37,481 nt of DNA from the NCBI GenBank assembly GCA_049423065.1, contig JBMSQB010000043.1, positions 1 through 37,481 on the forward strand. The letters run 5' to 3'. Every line of letters begins with the position of its first letter. The first letter of the stretch is position 1. The notes beneath the pieces were generated by a model. That model made no database searches, had not been told where the DNA came from, and saw only the letters and a list, made by a program, of their open reading frames with translations. Positions 8,042 to 14,792 of the stretch are shown here, one piece after another. The DNA comes from SYIM01 sp041182885 (GTDB lineage: Bacteria > Pseudomonadota > Gammaproteobacteria > Burkholderiales > Burkholderiaceae_E). The position numbers and the translations under genes were made by a program.

Positions 8042-9304
8042 ATGAAGCGCGGCTTTTACACCATCATGGCGGCACAGTTTTTCTCGTCGCTCGCCGACAA
8101 TGCGCTGCTGATTGCGGCCATCGCGCTGCTCATTGAAATGCACGCGCCGGAGTGGATGAAACCGCTTCTGAAGCTGTTTTTCACGGTCTCCTACGTGGTG
8201 CTCGCGCCGTTCGTCGGCGCTTTCGCCGACTCCATGCCCAAGGGCAAGGTGATGTTCCTCACCAACCTCATCAAGGTGGTGGGTTGCGCGCTGATGTTCT
8301 TCACCATCCATCCGCTGCTCGCCTATGCAGTGGTGGGTTTTGGCGCGGCCGCCTACTCGCCCGCCAAATACGGCATCCTCACCGAACTGCTGCCACCCGA
8401 AAAGCTGGTGGCAGCCAATGGCTGGATCGAGGGCACGACCGTCGGATCGATCATTCTGGGGACGGTGCTGGGCGGAGCGCTCATCAGCCCCAAGATATCT
8501 GCCTTCCTGCTGGGCTTTGACTTGCCCCACATCGATACCGGCATCGATACGCCTGCAGAGAGCGCAATTATCGTGATCGGTGTGGTCTACCTGATTGCCG
8601 CGGCGTTCAATCTGCGAATCCCCGATACCGGCGCACGTTATCCACGGCAAAAGCGCAATCCCATTCATCTGGTGCAGGAGTTTGCCCACTGCTGCCGGGT
8701 GCTCTGGATGGACAAGCTGGGTCAGATCTCGCTCGCTGTCACCACCCTGTTCTGGGGCGCAGGCGCCACGCTGCAGTTCATCGTGCTCGATTGGGCCAAG
8801 AGCGCGCTGGGTATGCCGCTCAATCGTGCCGCCATACTCCAGGGCGTGGTGGCGGTAGGCATCGCAGTGGGCGCTGTGGTGGCGGCACGGGTGCTTCGCC
8901 TGCGCGATTCAGTGAGAGTGCTGCCGGTGGGTGTCGCGATGGGCCTGGTGGTGCCGCTCATGACACTGGTCTCGTCCGAATTCGCGGCATTTCCGCTGCT
9001 CATCCTGATTGGCGGCCTGGCGGGCTTTTTCGTGGTGCCCATGAATGCGCTGCTGCAGCACCGGGGTCACGTGCTGATGAGTGCCGGGCACTCGATTGCG
9101 GTTCAGAATTTCAACGAGAACGTGAACATCCTGCTGATGCTGGGCCTCTACGCCGGGCTGATCCGGATCGGGCTGCACGTGAACACGGTGATTTTGCTGT
9201 TCGGCGGCTTTGTGGCGCTCACCATGGCGATGGTGATTCGCCTGCATCGGGCGAACCAGCAGAAATTTGACTCGGTTGCCCTGATTGGCGAAGGGCGGCA
9301 CTGA
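8042..9304 (+). CDS. lplT: Lysophospholipid transporter LplT (MFS)
   Basis: A 420-residue inner-membrane major facilitator that flips lysophospholipids inward for re-acylation. The N-terminus MKRGFYTIMAAQFFSSLADN is the LplT hallmark (Q-F-x-S-x-x-A-D-N-A-L). AFADSMPKGKVMF (about 60-73) is the cytoplasmic loop between the second and third membrane segments, and KYGILTELLPPEKLVAANG (split across about 109-127) is also family-typical. About 11-12 hydrophobic segments are visible. The ATG at 8042 is preferred over an in-frame start 237 bases upstream, which would cross the promoter region. No aas acyltransferase is adjacent. The last 86 bases overlap the end of the uracil-DNA glycosylase gene on the other strand. 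Confidence 0.92.
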   Translation: MKRGFYTIMAAQFFSSLADNALLIAAIALLIEMHAPEWMKPLLKLFFTVSYVVLAPFVGAFADSMPKGKVMFLTNLIKVVGCALMFFTIHPLLAYAVVGFGAAAYSPAKYGILTELLPPEKLVAANGWIEGTTVGSIILGTVLGGALISPKISAFLLGFDLPHIDTGIDTPAESAIIVIGVVYLIAAAFNLRIPDTGARYPRQKRNPIHLVQEFAHCCRVLWMDKLGQISLAVTTLFWGAGATLQFIVLDWAKSALGMPLNRAAILQGVVAVGIAVGAVVAARVLRLRDSVRVLPVGVAMGLVVPLMTLVSSEFAAFPLLILIGGLAGFFVVPMNALLQHRGHVLMSAGHSIAVQNFNENVNILLMLGLYAGLIRIGLHVNTVILLFGGFVALTMAMVIRLHRANQQKFDSVALIGEGRH

Positions 9305-10034
9305 TGGTGCTCCGGGCCAGACACCAGTCGGCCCAGGCCAGCCGTTTGTCGGCCGGATTACGCAGCAGATAGGCCGGGTGATAGCTCACGACTGCGGGAA
9401 TCTTCAGCCCTCCCAAGTCGGCCTGGTGAATCCGGCCGCGCAGACTGGCAATCGAGGCTTCGGTGCCGAGCAGGGTCTGGGCGGCAAATCGTCCCATCAG
9501 AACCAGGAGCGTGGGCCTCACGAGTTCGACCTGCTCCCGCAGATGCGGCGAACAACGCGCCACCTCGGTCGGTTCCGGGTTGCGGTTTCCGGGCGGTCGG
9601 CATTTCAACACGTTGGCGATATACACATCGCGGCCGCGATCGAGCCCCACGGCCACGAGCATTGCATCGAGCAGTGCACCGGCACGGCCAACGAAGGGCT
9701 CGCCCAGGCGGTCTTCTTCAGCGCCGGGCGCCTCCCCGATCAGCATCCAGCGCGCCGCCCGACTGCCCGTGCCAAACACCGCGTGCTGACGCGAGTGGCC
9801 AAGCGGACATGCACGACAGGCGTCGACCCGCACGACAAGTTCCTGCCAGCGAGCCGTTGCATCCATGCCGGGCACTTCCGGCGTTGCGCCGGCGACCGCG
9901 CCGGTGTCGGAGTCGGTATCGGTACCGACCGGCCCGATTGATTTCACCGCCTCGATAGCCAACGGCGCCCGAGGGATCCAGGCCGGGCCGATACCCAGCG
10001 CCCGAAACGCGTGCAACCGGGTGGGATCAAGCAT
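9219..10034 (-). CDS. Uracil-DNA glycosylase, family 4 type (Fe-S containing)
   Basis: A 271-residue DNA repair enzyme that removes uracil from DNA. Four cysteines suited to the 4Fe-4S cluster are visible: Cys73 and Cys76 (CRACPLG), then Cys145 (KCRPPGNRNP) and Cys161. The active-site motif GEAPG lies at 100-104 with GEPFVGRAG after it, and the second motif SYHPAYLLR is near 217-225. The first 60 residues are a low-complexity extension. The ATG at 10034 lies inside the end of rimI (8-base overlap), which supports it as the start. The C-terminal 30 or so residues run past the domain and overlap lplT antisense. Similar genes are sometimes named after phage SPO1 DNA polymerase. Confidence 0.92.
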   Translation of the reverse strand: MLDPTRLHAFRALGIGPAWIPRAPLAIEAVKSIGPVGTDTDSDTGAVAGATPEVPGMDATARWQELVVRVDACRACPLGHSRQHAVFGTGSRAARWMLIGEAPGAEEDRLGEPFVGRAGALLDAMLVAVGLDRGRDVYIANVLKCRPPGNRNPEPTEVARCSPHLREQVELVRPTLLVLMGRFAAQTLLGTEASIASLRGRIHQADLGGLKIPAVVSYHPAYLLRNPADKRLAWADWCLARSTISAALRQSGQPSQISAGSPDAGESPSPW

Positions 10035-10521
10035 CGAACATGCGACGCATGACGATCGCGTCCTCGCGGGTGTTGTTGATGGAGGGATAGTAGCGGCGCC
10101 GCAGCCCAATGGGGGTAAACCCAAGCGAACGGTACAGCCGCTGCGCCGCCTCATTGGAGGGGCGGACCTCGAGCATCATAGACGCAAGCCCTTTCGCCTG
10201 GGCCTCTTCGAGCAGCTTGAGCATCACCCAACGCCCCAGCCCCATGCGCTGAAACGAACCCGCCACGCTGAGGTTGAGCAGATGCAGTTCATCCGGGATC
10301 TGCATGCATACAGCATAGGCAAGCAGCTGCTCGCCCGACATCAGGGTGCGCAGGTCATACCCGGCACCCAGCGAGTCGAGGAAATTGCCGCGTGTCCAGG
10401 GAAACGGATACAGATCGCGTTCAACCGCATGAACCGCATCAAGGTCCTGCGGGCGCATGCCACGCAGCTCGGCGCCGCTGACAGGACAGGTGCCCGCCCG
10501 AAAGCCAAACGCCGCGTTCAT
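10027..10521 (-). CDS. rimI: Ribosomal protein S18 alanine N-acetyltransferase RimI
   Basis: A 164-residue GNAT acetyltransferase, expected to acetylate the N-terminus of ribosomal protein S18. The acetyl-CoA pyrophosphate-binding loop QRMGLG lies at 91-96. LEVRPSNEAAQRLYRSLGF, split across about 117-135, is the characteristic C-terminal half of the fold. The first 18 residues are an extension. The start overlaps the tsaB stop by 4 bases (ATGA) and the stop overlaps the uracil-DNA glycosylase start by 8, so this is a coupled operon. The tsaB-rimI pairing is widespread in proteobacteria and supports the assignment over a generic GNAT enzyme. Confidence 0.93.
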   Translation of the reverse strand: MNAAFGFRAGTCPVSGAELRGMRPQDLDAVHAVERDLYPFPWTRGNFLDSLGAGYDLRTLMSGEQLLAYAVCMQIPDELHLLNLSVAGSFQRMGLGRWVMLKLLEEAQAKGLASMMLEVRPSNEAAQRLYRSLGFTPIGLRRRYYPSINNTREDAIVMRRMFDA

Positions 10522-11345
10522 GCCCCGCCCGCCACGGCCGCGTGCGCCCTGGCAGCCGCCTGCTCGGAAACATCGAGGGCGACCTTGTTTCGCACATAGC
10601 GGGGCGTGACCGCTTCAAGGGTTGCTGCCCCTGCACGGAACAGGCCCAGGCGGAGCACAGCGTCGGCACGCAGCACTGTCGCACCCGCCTGCCATTGGGC
10701 CCGCCACCCAGCGTCAGCCGCCTGATCGACCAAACGATCCTTGAATCCGGACACCAGCGAGCATGCATTGCCCGCGATCAGCAGCTGTGTATCGTTTTGC
10801 ACTGCGCGCCCGGGACCCGCCTGGGCCCAGATCCGGTCGGGTGGCCCGACTTCGCAGGCTCTGGATTCGAAAACCTGCGACGGAGCGCCATCAGGCGCGA
10901 TCTCGATGTCGACCGTGGCCGCGTAGACCTCGCCCATGCGCGCGTCGACTGCAACCAGCACGCGATACCGCCCGGCGTTCTGGCCTGCCACGGCCTGCAG
11001 CGCGAGCGCTTCGGTCGACCACACCTCGACGCAAGGCACGCTCGTGGCAAGGCTGATTCCCTGCGCCACCGAGCAGGTCATCCGGAGCGCCGTGAACGGG
11101 CCGGGCCCCACCTCTGCGCACAGGAGACGGAGCGCCGAGGGCGCCACCCGGTTGGCGCGAAGCAGCCCATCGACGGCGGCGAGGAGCGCGTCGGAGCGTC
11201 CCGCGATGTCGGGCTCATGCCAGCACTCGATGACTGGCTGTGCCCCCGCTCCGGCCGTGGCCAGCGCGACCGATACGCCCTGCGCGGAGCAACTGAGAGC
11301 AAGCGCCGGGTAAATGGTGGGCAATGAATCGGCGGTGGCTGTCAT
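10518..11345 (-). CDS. tsaB: tRNA threonylcarbamoyladenosine biosynthesis protein TsaB
   Basis: A 275-residue ASKHA-fold partner of TsaD in the t6A37 tRNA modification complex (TsaBDE), active in the cytoplasm. The signature CAEVGPGPFTALRM (about 80-93), then SVAQGIS, matches the GxGPGSFTGxR...AQG pattern of TsaB. In the N-terminal strand the family's usual Asp-Thr is replaced by Ser-Cys-Ser (ALSCSAQGVSVAL); TsaB is generally a structural partner, so this need not matter. The start overlaps the stop of the preceding small gene (ATGA) and the stop overlaps rimI. The C-terminal half is Ala-rich and diverged. Confidence 0.93.
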   Translation of the reverse strand: MTATADSLPTIYPALALSCSAQGVSVALATAGAGAQPVIECWHEPDIAGRSDALLAAVDGLLRANRVAPSALRLLCAEVGPGPFTALRMTCSVAQGISLATSVPCVEVWSTEALALQAVAGQNAGRYRVLVAVDARMGEVYAATVDIEIAPDGAPSQVFESRACEVGPPDRIWAQAGPGRAVQNDTQLLIAGNACSLVSGFKDRLVDQAADAGWRAQWQAGATVLRADAVLRLGLFRAGAATLEAVTPRYVRNKVALDVSEQAAARAHAAVAGGA

Positions 11346-11854
11346 GGGTCAACCGTCCCGCGGCTGGGGGGCTGCGCCGATTGAGCGGCACGTCGCGCGG
11401 CACGCTGCTCCCGCAATTGCCGACGCAATTGTTCCCGTTCCTCATCAGAGAGCGCGAACCGCCCAGGCTGCGATCCCGCCGCGTCATGAGCGGGCCAGCT
11501 CCCATCCGCTCTGCGACGGGGCCACGAGGCGTCCGGCGGATGAACGGATGGCGGGCCCCATGCGGACCGCCCAGACTCATGATGAGTCGGAAACGGCTGC
11601 GAGGGTTCGGTTGCGCCGCCCGCCGCAGCGGCCGCGCGCATGCGTTCGCGGTGCGCCTGGCGCAGTTCGCGTCGCAACCGCATTCGCTCGTCGGGATCGA
11701 GCAGTGACGGATCGGGTGGGGGTGCCGCCCGGCTCGCCGTCAACAGAAAGAGCGCAGGCAATCCCAGCACAATCGAGCGGCGCAGCCCCCCCTCGCTCTG
11801 GCGGCGTGGAGGGGACAGCGGGCGCGAATCATCCGGAAAGCAGTCCTGGCACAT
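11342..11854 (-). CDS. Unknown small membrane-anchored or exported protein with a repeated charged helix
   Basis: I do not recognise a family. The 170-residue product has a short N-terminus with CxxC (Cys2, Cys5), a basic stretch, one hydrophobic segment (about 27-43) that could be a signal anchor, then a Pro/Ala-rich chain. Two similar charged segments occur: LDPDERMRLRRELRQ (52-66) and LSDEEREQLRRQLRE (135-149), both predicted amphipathic helices. The reading frame is supported by its 4-base overlap with the tsaB start (ATGA), which makes it first in the operon with tsaB, rimI and the glycosylase. The ATG at 11854 lacks a Shine-Dalgarno sequence, and a later start is possible. Confidence 0.7.
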   Translation of the reverse strand: MCQDCFPDDSRPLSPPRRQSEGGLRRSIVLGLPALFLLTASRAAPPPDPSLLDPDERMRLRRELRQAHRERMRAAAAAGGATEPSQPFPTHHESGRSAWGPPSVHPPDASWPRRRADGSWPAHDAAGSQPGRFALSDEEREQLRRQLREQRAARRAAQSAQPPSRGTVDP

Positions 11855-11860
11855 GGCTGC

Positions 11861-11866
11861 ATTTTA
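11861..11866 (-). promoter_or_regulatory. Possible -10 box of the small gene-tsaB-rimI operon
   Basis: The minus strand reads TAAAAT (5 of 6 to TATAAT), ending 7 bases before the A of the ATG at 11854. The predicted start of transcription therefore coincides with the start codon. No -35 box is seen in the GC-rich sequence upstream. Confidence 0.35.
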
Positions 11867-11960
11867 GGCGCCCGCGCGCCCCAGACGCGGCCAGGCCGGG
11901 CGCGACCATGTAACAGTCGGTAAGCGTACCGGGACGGGTGTGCGTCGCCAGAGGACCCGT

Positions 11961-11966
11961 TATCAT
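11961..11966 (+). promoter_or_regulatory. Possible -10 box of ompR-envZ
   Basis: TATCAT (5 of 6 to TATAAT) ends 7 bases before the A of the ompR ATG at 11973, so transcription would begin at the start codon. No -35 box and no Shine-Dalgarno sequence are evident. Confidence 0.35.
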
Positions 11967-11972
11967 CACCAG

Positions 11973-12692
11973 ATGAATGCCAGAGCCAAGAAAATACTGG
12001 TGGTCGACGATGACCCGCGGCTGCGCGAATTGCTGCGTCGCTACCTCGGCGAAAACCAGTTCGAGGTCGGTCTCGCCCATGATGGTCCCTCCATGTGGCG
12101 ACTGATGCAGCGGGAAGCCTTCGATCTGGTGGTGCTTGACCTGATGTTGCCGGGCGAGGATGGGTTGTCGCTGCTGCGCCGCATGCGTGGCCAGAGCGAT
12201 CGCACACCGGTCGTGATGCTCACCGCCAAGGGCGATGAAGTGGACCGGATCATCGGCCTCGAAGTGGGCGCCGACGACTACCTGCCCAAGCCCTTCAATC
12301 CCCGCGAGCTCCTCGCCCGCATTCATGCCGTCCTGCGACGCACGCCCCCTCCCGAATTGCCTGGCGCACCTGGGGGCGCCGACGAGGAAGTACGGTTCGG
12401 GCCGTTCCGGCTTAACCTCGGCACGCGGCAGTTGCGCCGCAATGACGAGCCCGTTCCGCTGACCACCAGCGAATTTGCGGTGCTGAAGGTGCTGACCCAG
12501 CACGCCCGGCAGCCGCTGTCGCGCGACAAGCTCATGACGCTCGCACGCGGGCGTGAATATGGCGCCTTCGACCGCAGCCTCGACGTCCAGGTGTCGCGCC
12601 TGCGCAAGCTGATCGAAGTCGACCCGCAGCAGCCGCGTTACCTCCAGACGGTCTGGGGCGTTGGCTACGTGTTCATTCCGGATGGCGAGTAG
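11973..12692 (+). CDS. ompR: Response regulator, OmpR family (RisA-like)
   Basis: A 239-residue DNA-binding response regulator. The receiver domain (about 8-122) has the acidic pair in VVDDDPRLRE, phospho-acceptor Asp56 in VVLDLMLPGEDG, and the switch segments MLTAKGDEVDRI and DDYLPKPFNPRELL. The C-terminal winged helix (about 140-239) includes LTTSEFAVLKVL and ends VWGVGYVFIPDGE. The start MNARAKKILVVDDD places the receiver normally; an in-frame GTG 33 bases upstream is possible. It overlaps envZ by 11 bases. In Bordetella the corresponding pair is RisA/RisS; target genes cannot be told from sequence. Confidence 0.94.
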   Translation: MNARAKKILVVDDDPRLRELLRRYLGENQFEVGLAHDGPSMWRLMQREAFDLVVLDLMLPGEDGLSLLRRMRGQSDRTPVVMLTAKGDEVDRIIGLEVGADDYLPKPFNPRELLARIHAVLRRTPPPELPGAPGGADEEVRFGPFRLNLGTRQLRRNDEPVPLTTSEFAVLKVLTQHARQPLSRDKLMTLARGREYGAFDRSLDVQVSRLRKLIEVDPQQPRYLQTVWGVGYVFIPDGE

Positions 12693-14097
12693 GCGCCCCG
12701 CGGCGGACGACGGTTCGCCCCGGGAAGGACGGATCGACGCGATCCGGCAGATCGCCCGTTCAGGGCTTTTCTGGCGCACCTTTCTGCTGCTCGCCGGGCT
12801 GGCAATTGCCAGTGTCATCTCGGTGTTCGCGGCCTACCGGCTGCTTGACCGCGCACCGCCCGAGCAGCGGCTCGCCTGGGAAATCACATCGATCGTCAAT
12901 CTCACGCGTACTGCGCTGCTTGGCTCGGACCCCCAGCGACGCATGCGCATGCTTGAAGAGCTGGTGCGCGAGGAGGAGGTCCGGGTTCTGCCGCTCGAGC
13001 CCAACGATCGTATCGACGGCAGCAAAATGACGCCCTCTCTTCGCGCACTCGAGTCGCGGCTGCGCCTCTTGCTGAGCGAATCAACCAGCGTCGCGGCGCG
13101 GGTGAACGATGAGGACGGTCTGTGGGTCACCTTTGATCTGTCGGGCGACAGCTACTGGCTGCTGTTGCCGGCCCGCCGCGCGGAGCGGCAGATCGATCCG
13201 GCGCTTGGATTCATCGCCCTCGTCGCTGCGCTGCTGGCAAGCGGTGGAGCGTTCGCGATCGCATGGTTCGTGGACCGGCCGCTCGCGCAGCTGGCACAGG
13301 CAATCAGCTCGGTCAGCCGAAGCGAGTCGCCACCCAAGCTGCGCGAAGACGGACCACCGCAGCTTGCCCGGGTGAATCGGCAATTCAACCGGATGGCGCG
13401 TGACCTGGCCGATCTGGAGCACGACCGGACGCTTGCGCTCGCTGGGATCTCTCACGACCTGCGAAGTCCACTTACCCGCCTGCGGATGGAGGTCGAACTG
13501 GCGCCGATTGACGCGGCGCAGCGCGACGCAATGGTTGAAGACATCGGCCGGATCGATGCCATCGTCGGGCAGTTCATCGACTATGCGCGCAGCAATCAGC
13601 CGCCACGCGCGCAGCGGGTCGATGCTTCCGAACAGGTTGCACTCCTGGTCGACCGCTATGCCAGCGACGTGCGCACTGGCGCCCTGGTCATCCAGAGCCG
13701 TCTGGACCCCGGGGTGATCTGGCAGGGTGATCCCATCGACCTGCAACGCATCGTCGTCAACCTGATCGACAACGCGATCAGGCACGGGCGTCCTCCAGAC
13801 ACGCCCCGGGCGGTTGTCGATCTCGCCCTCACCCGGTCGGGCGGGGTCATGGAAATTGGCATCCGTGACCGCGGCCCGGGTATCCCTTCAACACGACACG
13901 AGGAAGCCCTGCGGCCCTTCGCACGCCTGGACGCCGCCCGCAGCGACCCCGGCGGCACTCACGCAGGCACCGGCCTGGGCCTCGCGATCGTCGCGCGCAT
14001 CGTCCGGCGGTACGGCGGCAGCCTCCTGCTGACCAACGCCCAGGGCGGCGGACTGCAGATCGGCGTTCAGCTGCCCGACTGGTCCGAACCGGCATGA
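12682..14097 (+). CDS. envZ: Sensor histidine kinase, EnvZ family (RisS-like)
   Basis: A 471-residue inner-membrane kinase, partner of the OmpR-like regulator. The first membrane segment is at about 30-53, a periplasmic domain of about 120 residues follows, and the second segment is at about 175-197. A HAMP linker leads to the dimerisation/phosphoacceptor motif with His258 in ISHDLRSPLTRLRME. The ATP-binding domain has the N box NLIDNAIRHG, then DRGPGIP and GTGLGLAIV. All key motifs are intact. The ATG at 12682 lies inside the end of ompR (11-base overlap); another in-frame start upstream would overlap further. The periplasmic domain suggests sensing an envelope or external signal, which I cannot name. 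Confidence 0.94.
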   Translation: MASRRPAADDGSPREGRIDAIRQIARSGLFWRTFLLLAGLAIASVISVFAAYRLLDRAPPEQRLAWEITSIVNLTRTALLGSDPQRRMRMLEELVREEEVRVLPLEPNDRIDGSKMTPSLRALESRLRLLLSESTSVAARVNDEDGLWVTFDLSGDSYWLLLPARRAERQIDPALGFIALVAALLASGGAFAIAWFVDRPLAQLAQAISSVSRSESPPKLREDGPPQLARVNRQFNRMARDLADLEHDRTLALAGISHDLRSPLTRLRMEVELAPIDAAQRDAMVEDIGRIDAIVGQFIDYARSNQPPRAQRVDASEQVALLVDRYASDVRTGALVIQSRLDPGVIWQGDPIDLQRIVVNLIDNAIRHGRPPDTPRAVVDLALTRSGGVMEIGIRDRGPGIPSTRHEEALRPFARLDAARSDPGGTHAGTGLGLAIVARIVRRYGGSLLLTNAQGGGLQIGVQLPDWSEPA

Positions 14098-14145
14098 CCC
14101 AGGGCAAGCCCGCCCGGCAGCCCCGCCGTCAATAGCCAGGTTCAA

Positions 14146-14172
14146 TCAATTGGATTTGTATTGTCAATTGGA
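14146..14172 (+). promoter_or_regulatory. 9-bp direct repeat in the rubrerythrin promoter region
   Basis: TCAATTGGA occurs at 14146-14154 and again at 14164-14172, an 18-base period or nearly two helical turns, each copy holding the palindrome CAATTG. The second copy overlaps a possible -35 (TTGGAA, 14168-14173), followed after 17 bases by ATAGAG. The stretch is AT-rich amid GC-rich surroundings, about 100 bases upstream of the rubrerythrin ATG. It looks like a tandem operator for an unidentified regulator; it does not match the OxyR spacing I know. Confidence 0.45.
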
Positions 14173-14268
14173 AGGGGTAATCGCTGACTGATAGAGTTCG
14201 CGTCGGCTCCACGATGGGCAACCGCCTGTCCGGCCCACCCTTCTCAATGATTCGTCCAGGAGATCCAC

Positions 14269-14688
14269 ATGCCCAGCCTCAAGGGTACTAAAACCCATCA
14301 GAACCTGAAGGACGCGTTTGCTGGTGAAAGCCAGGCCAACCGCCGCTACCTCTACTTCGCAAACAAGGCCGACGTTGAGGGCCACCCGGAAGTCGCCACG
14401 CTGTTCCGCTCCACCGCTGAAGGCGAGACCGGTCATGCGCACGGCCACCTCGACTATCTGGCCGAGGTGGGCGATCCCGCAACCGATATGCCGATCGGAC
14501 CGTCGGCCAGCAACCTGAAGGCGGCTGTCGCCGGCGAAACGCACGAGTACACCGACATGTACCCGGGCATGGCCAAGACCGCTCGCGACGAAGGCTTCGA
14601 CGAAATCGCCGACTGGTTCGAGACGCTGGCCAAGGCCGAGCGTTCGCACGCGAACAAGTTTGCCAAGGCACTCGAAGCGCTGGTCTGA
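14269..14688 (+). CDS. Rubrerythrin-like diiron protein without rubredoxin domain
   Basis: A 139-residue ferritin-like four-helix protein. The diiron ligands of rubrerythrin are present in order: Glu20 (AGES), Glu53 and His56 (EGETGH), Glu90 and Glu93 (GETHEY), Glu124 and His127 (AERSH). The C-terminal rubredoxin CxxC domain of classical rubrerythrin is absent, so electrons must come from a separate donor. Rubrerythrins reduce hydrogen peroxide. An AGGAG ribosome-binding site lies 7 bases before the ATG. A strong hairpin terminator follows, and then come the Fe-S protein and DUF3501 genes, a neighbourhood I recall as recurrent in betaproteobacteria. It is probably an oxidative-stress protein, but its partner is inferred. 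Confidence 0.93.
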   Translation: MPSLKGTKTHQNLKDAFAGESQANRRYLYFANKADVEGHPEVATLFRSTAEGETGHAHGHLDYLAEVGDPATDMPIGPSASNLKAAVAGETHEYTDMYPGMAKTARDEGFDEIADWFETLAKAERSHANKFAKALEALV

Positions 14689-14742
14689 GTTCCGCCCGAG
14701 GCAAGCGGGCGCGCACGTACGCGCCTGCTGCCACCGGTCAAG

Positions 14743-14764
14743 GGGGGAGCAGTGCTCCCCCTTT
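14743..14764 (+). terminator. Rho-independent-type terminator after the rubrerythrin gene
   Basis: GGGGGAGC (14743-14750), a 3-base loop AGT, then GCTCCCCC (14754-14761) form a perfect 8-bp stem, followed by TTTGCTTTGG. A second imperfect GC hairpin lies just before it (about 14706-14729). The T tract is short, so some read-through into the Fe-S gene is possible. Confidence 0.75.
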
Positions 14765-14792
14765 GCTTTGGATGTTTGATTCGGAGAATCCG

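Noticed and set aside
12323..13785. Minus-strand open frames opposite ompR and envZ
   Set aside because: The plus-strand products have every response-regulator and histidine-kinase motif; the antisense frames are compositional shadows.
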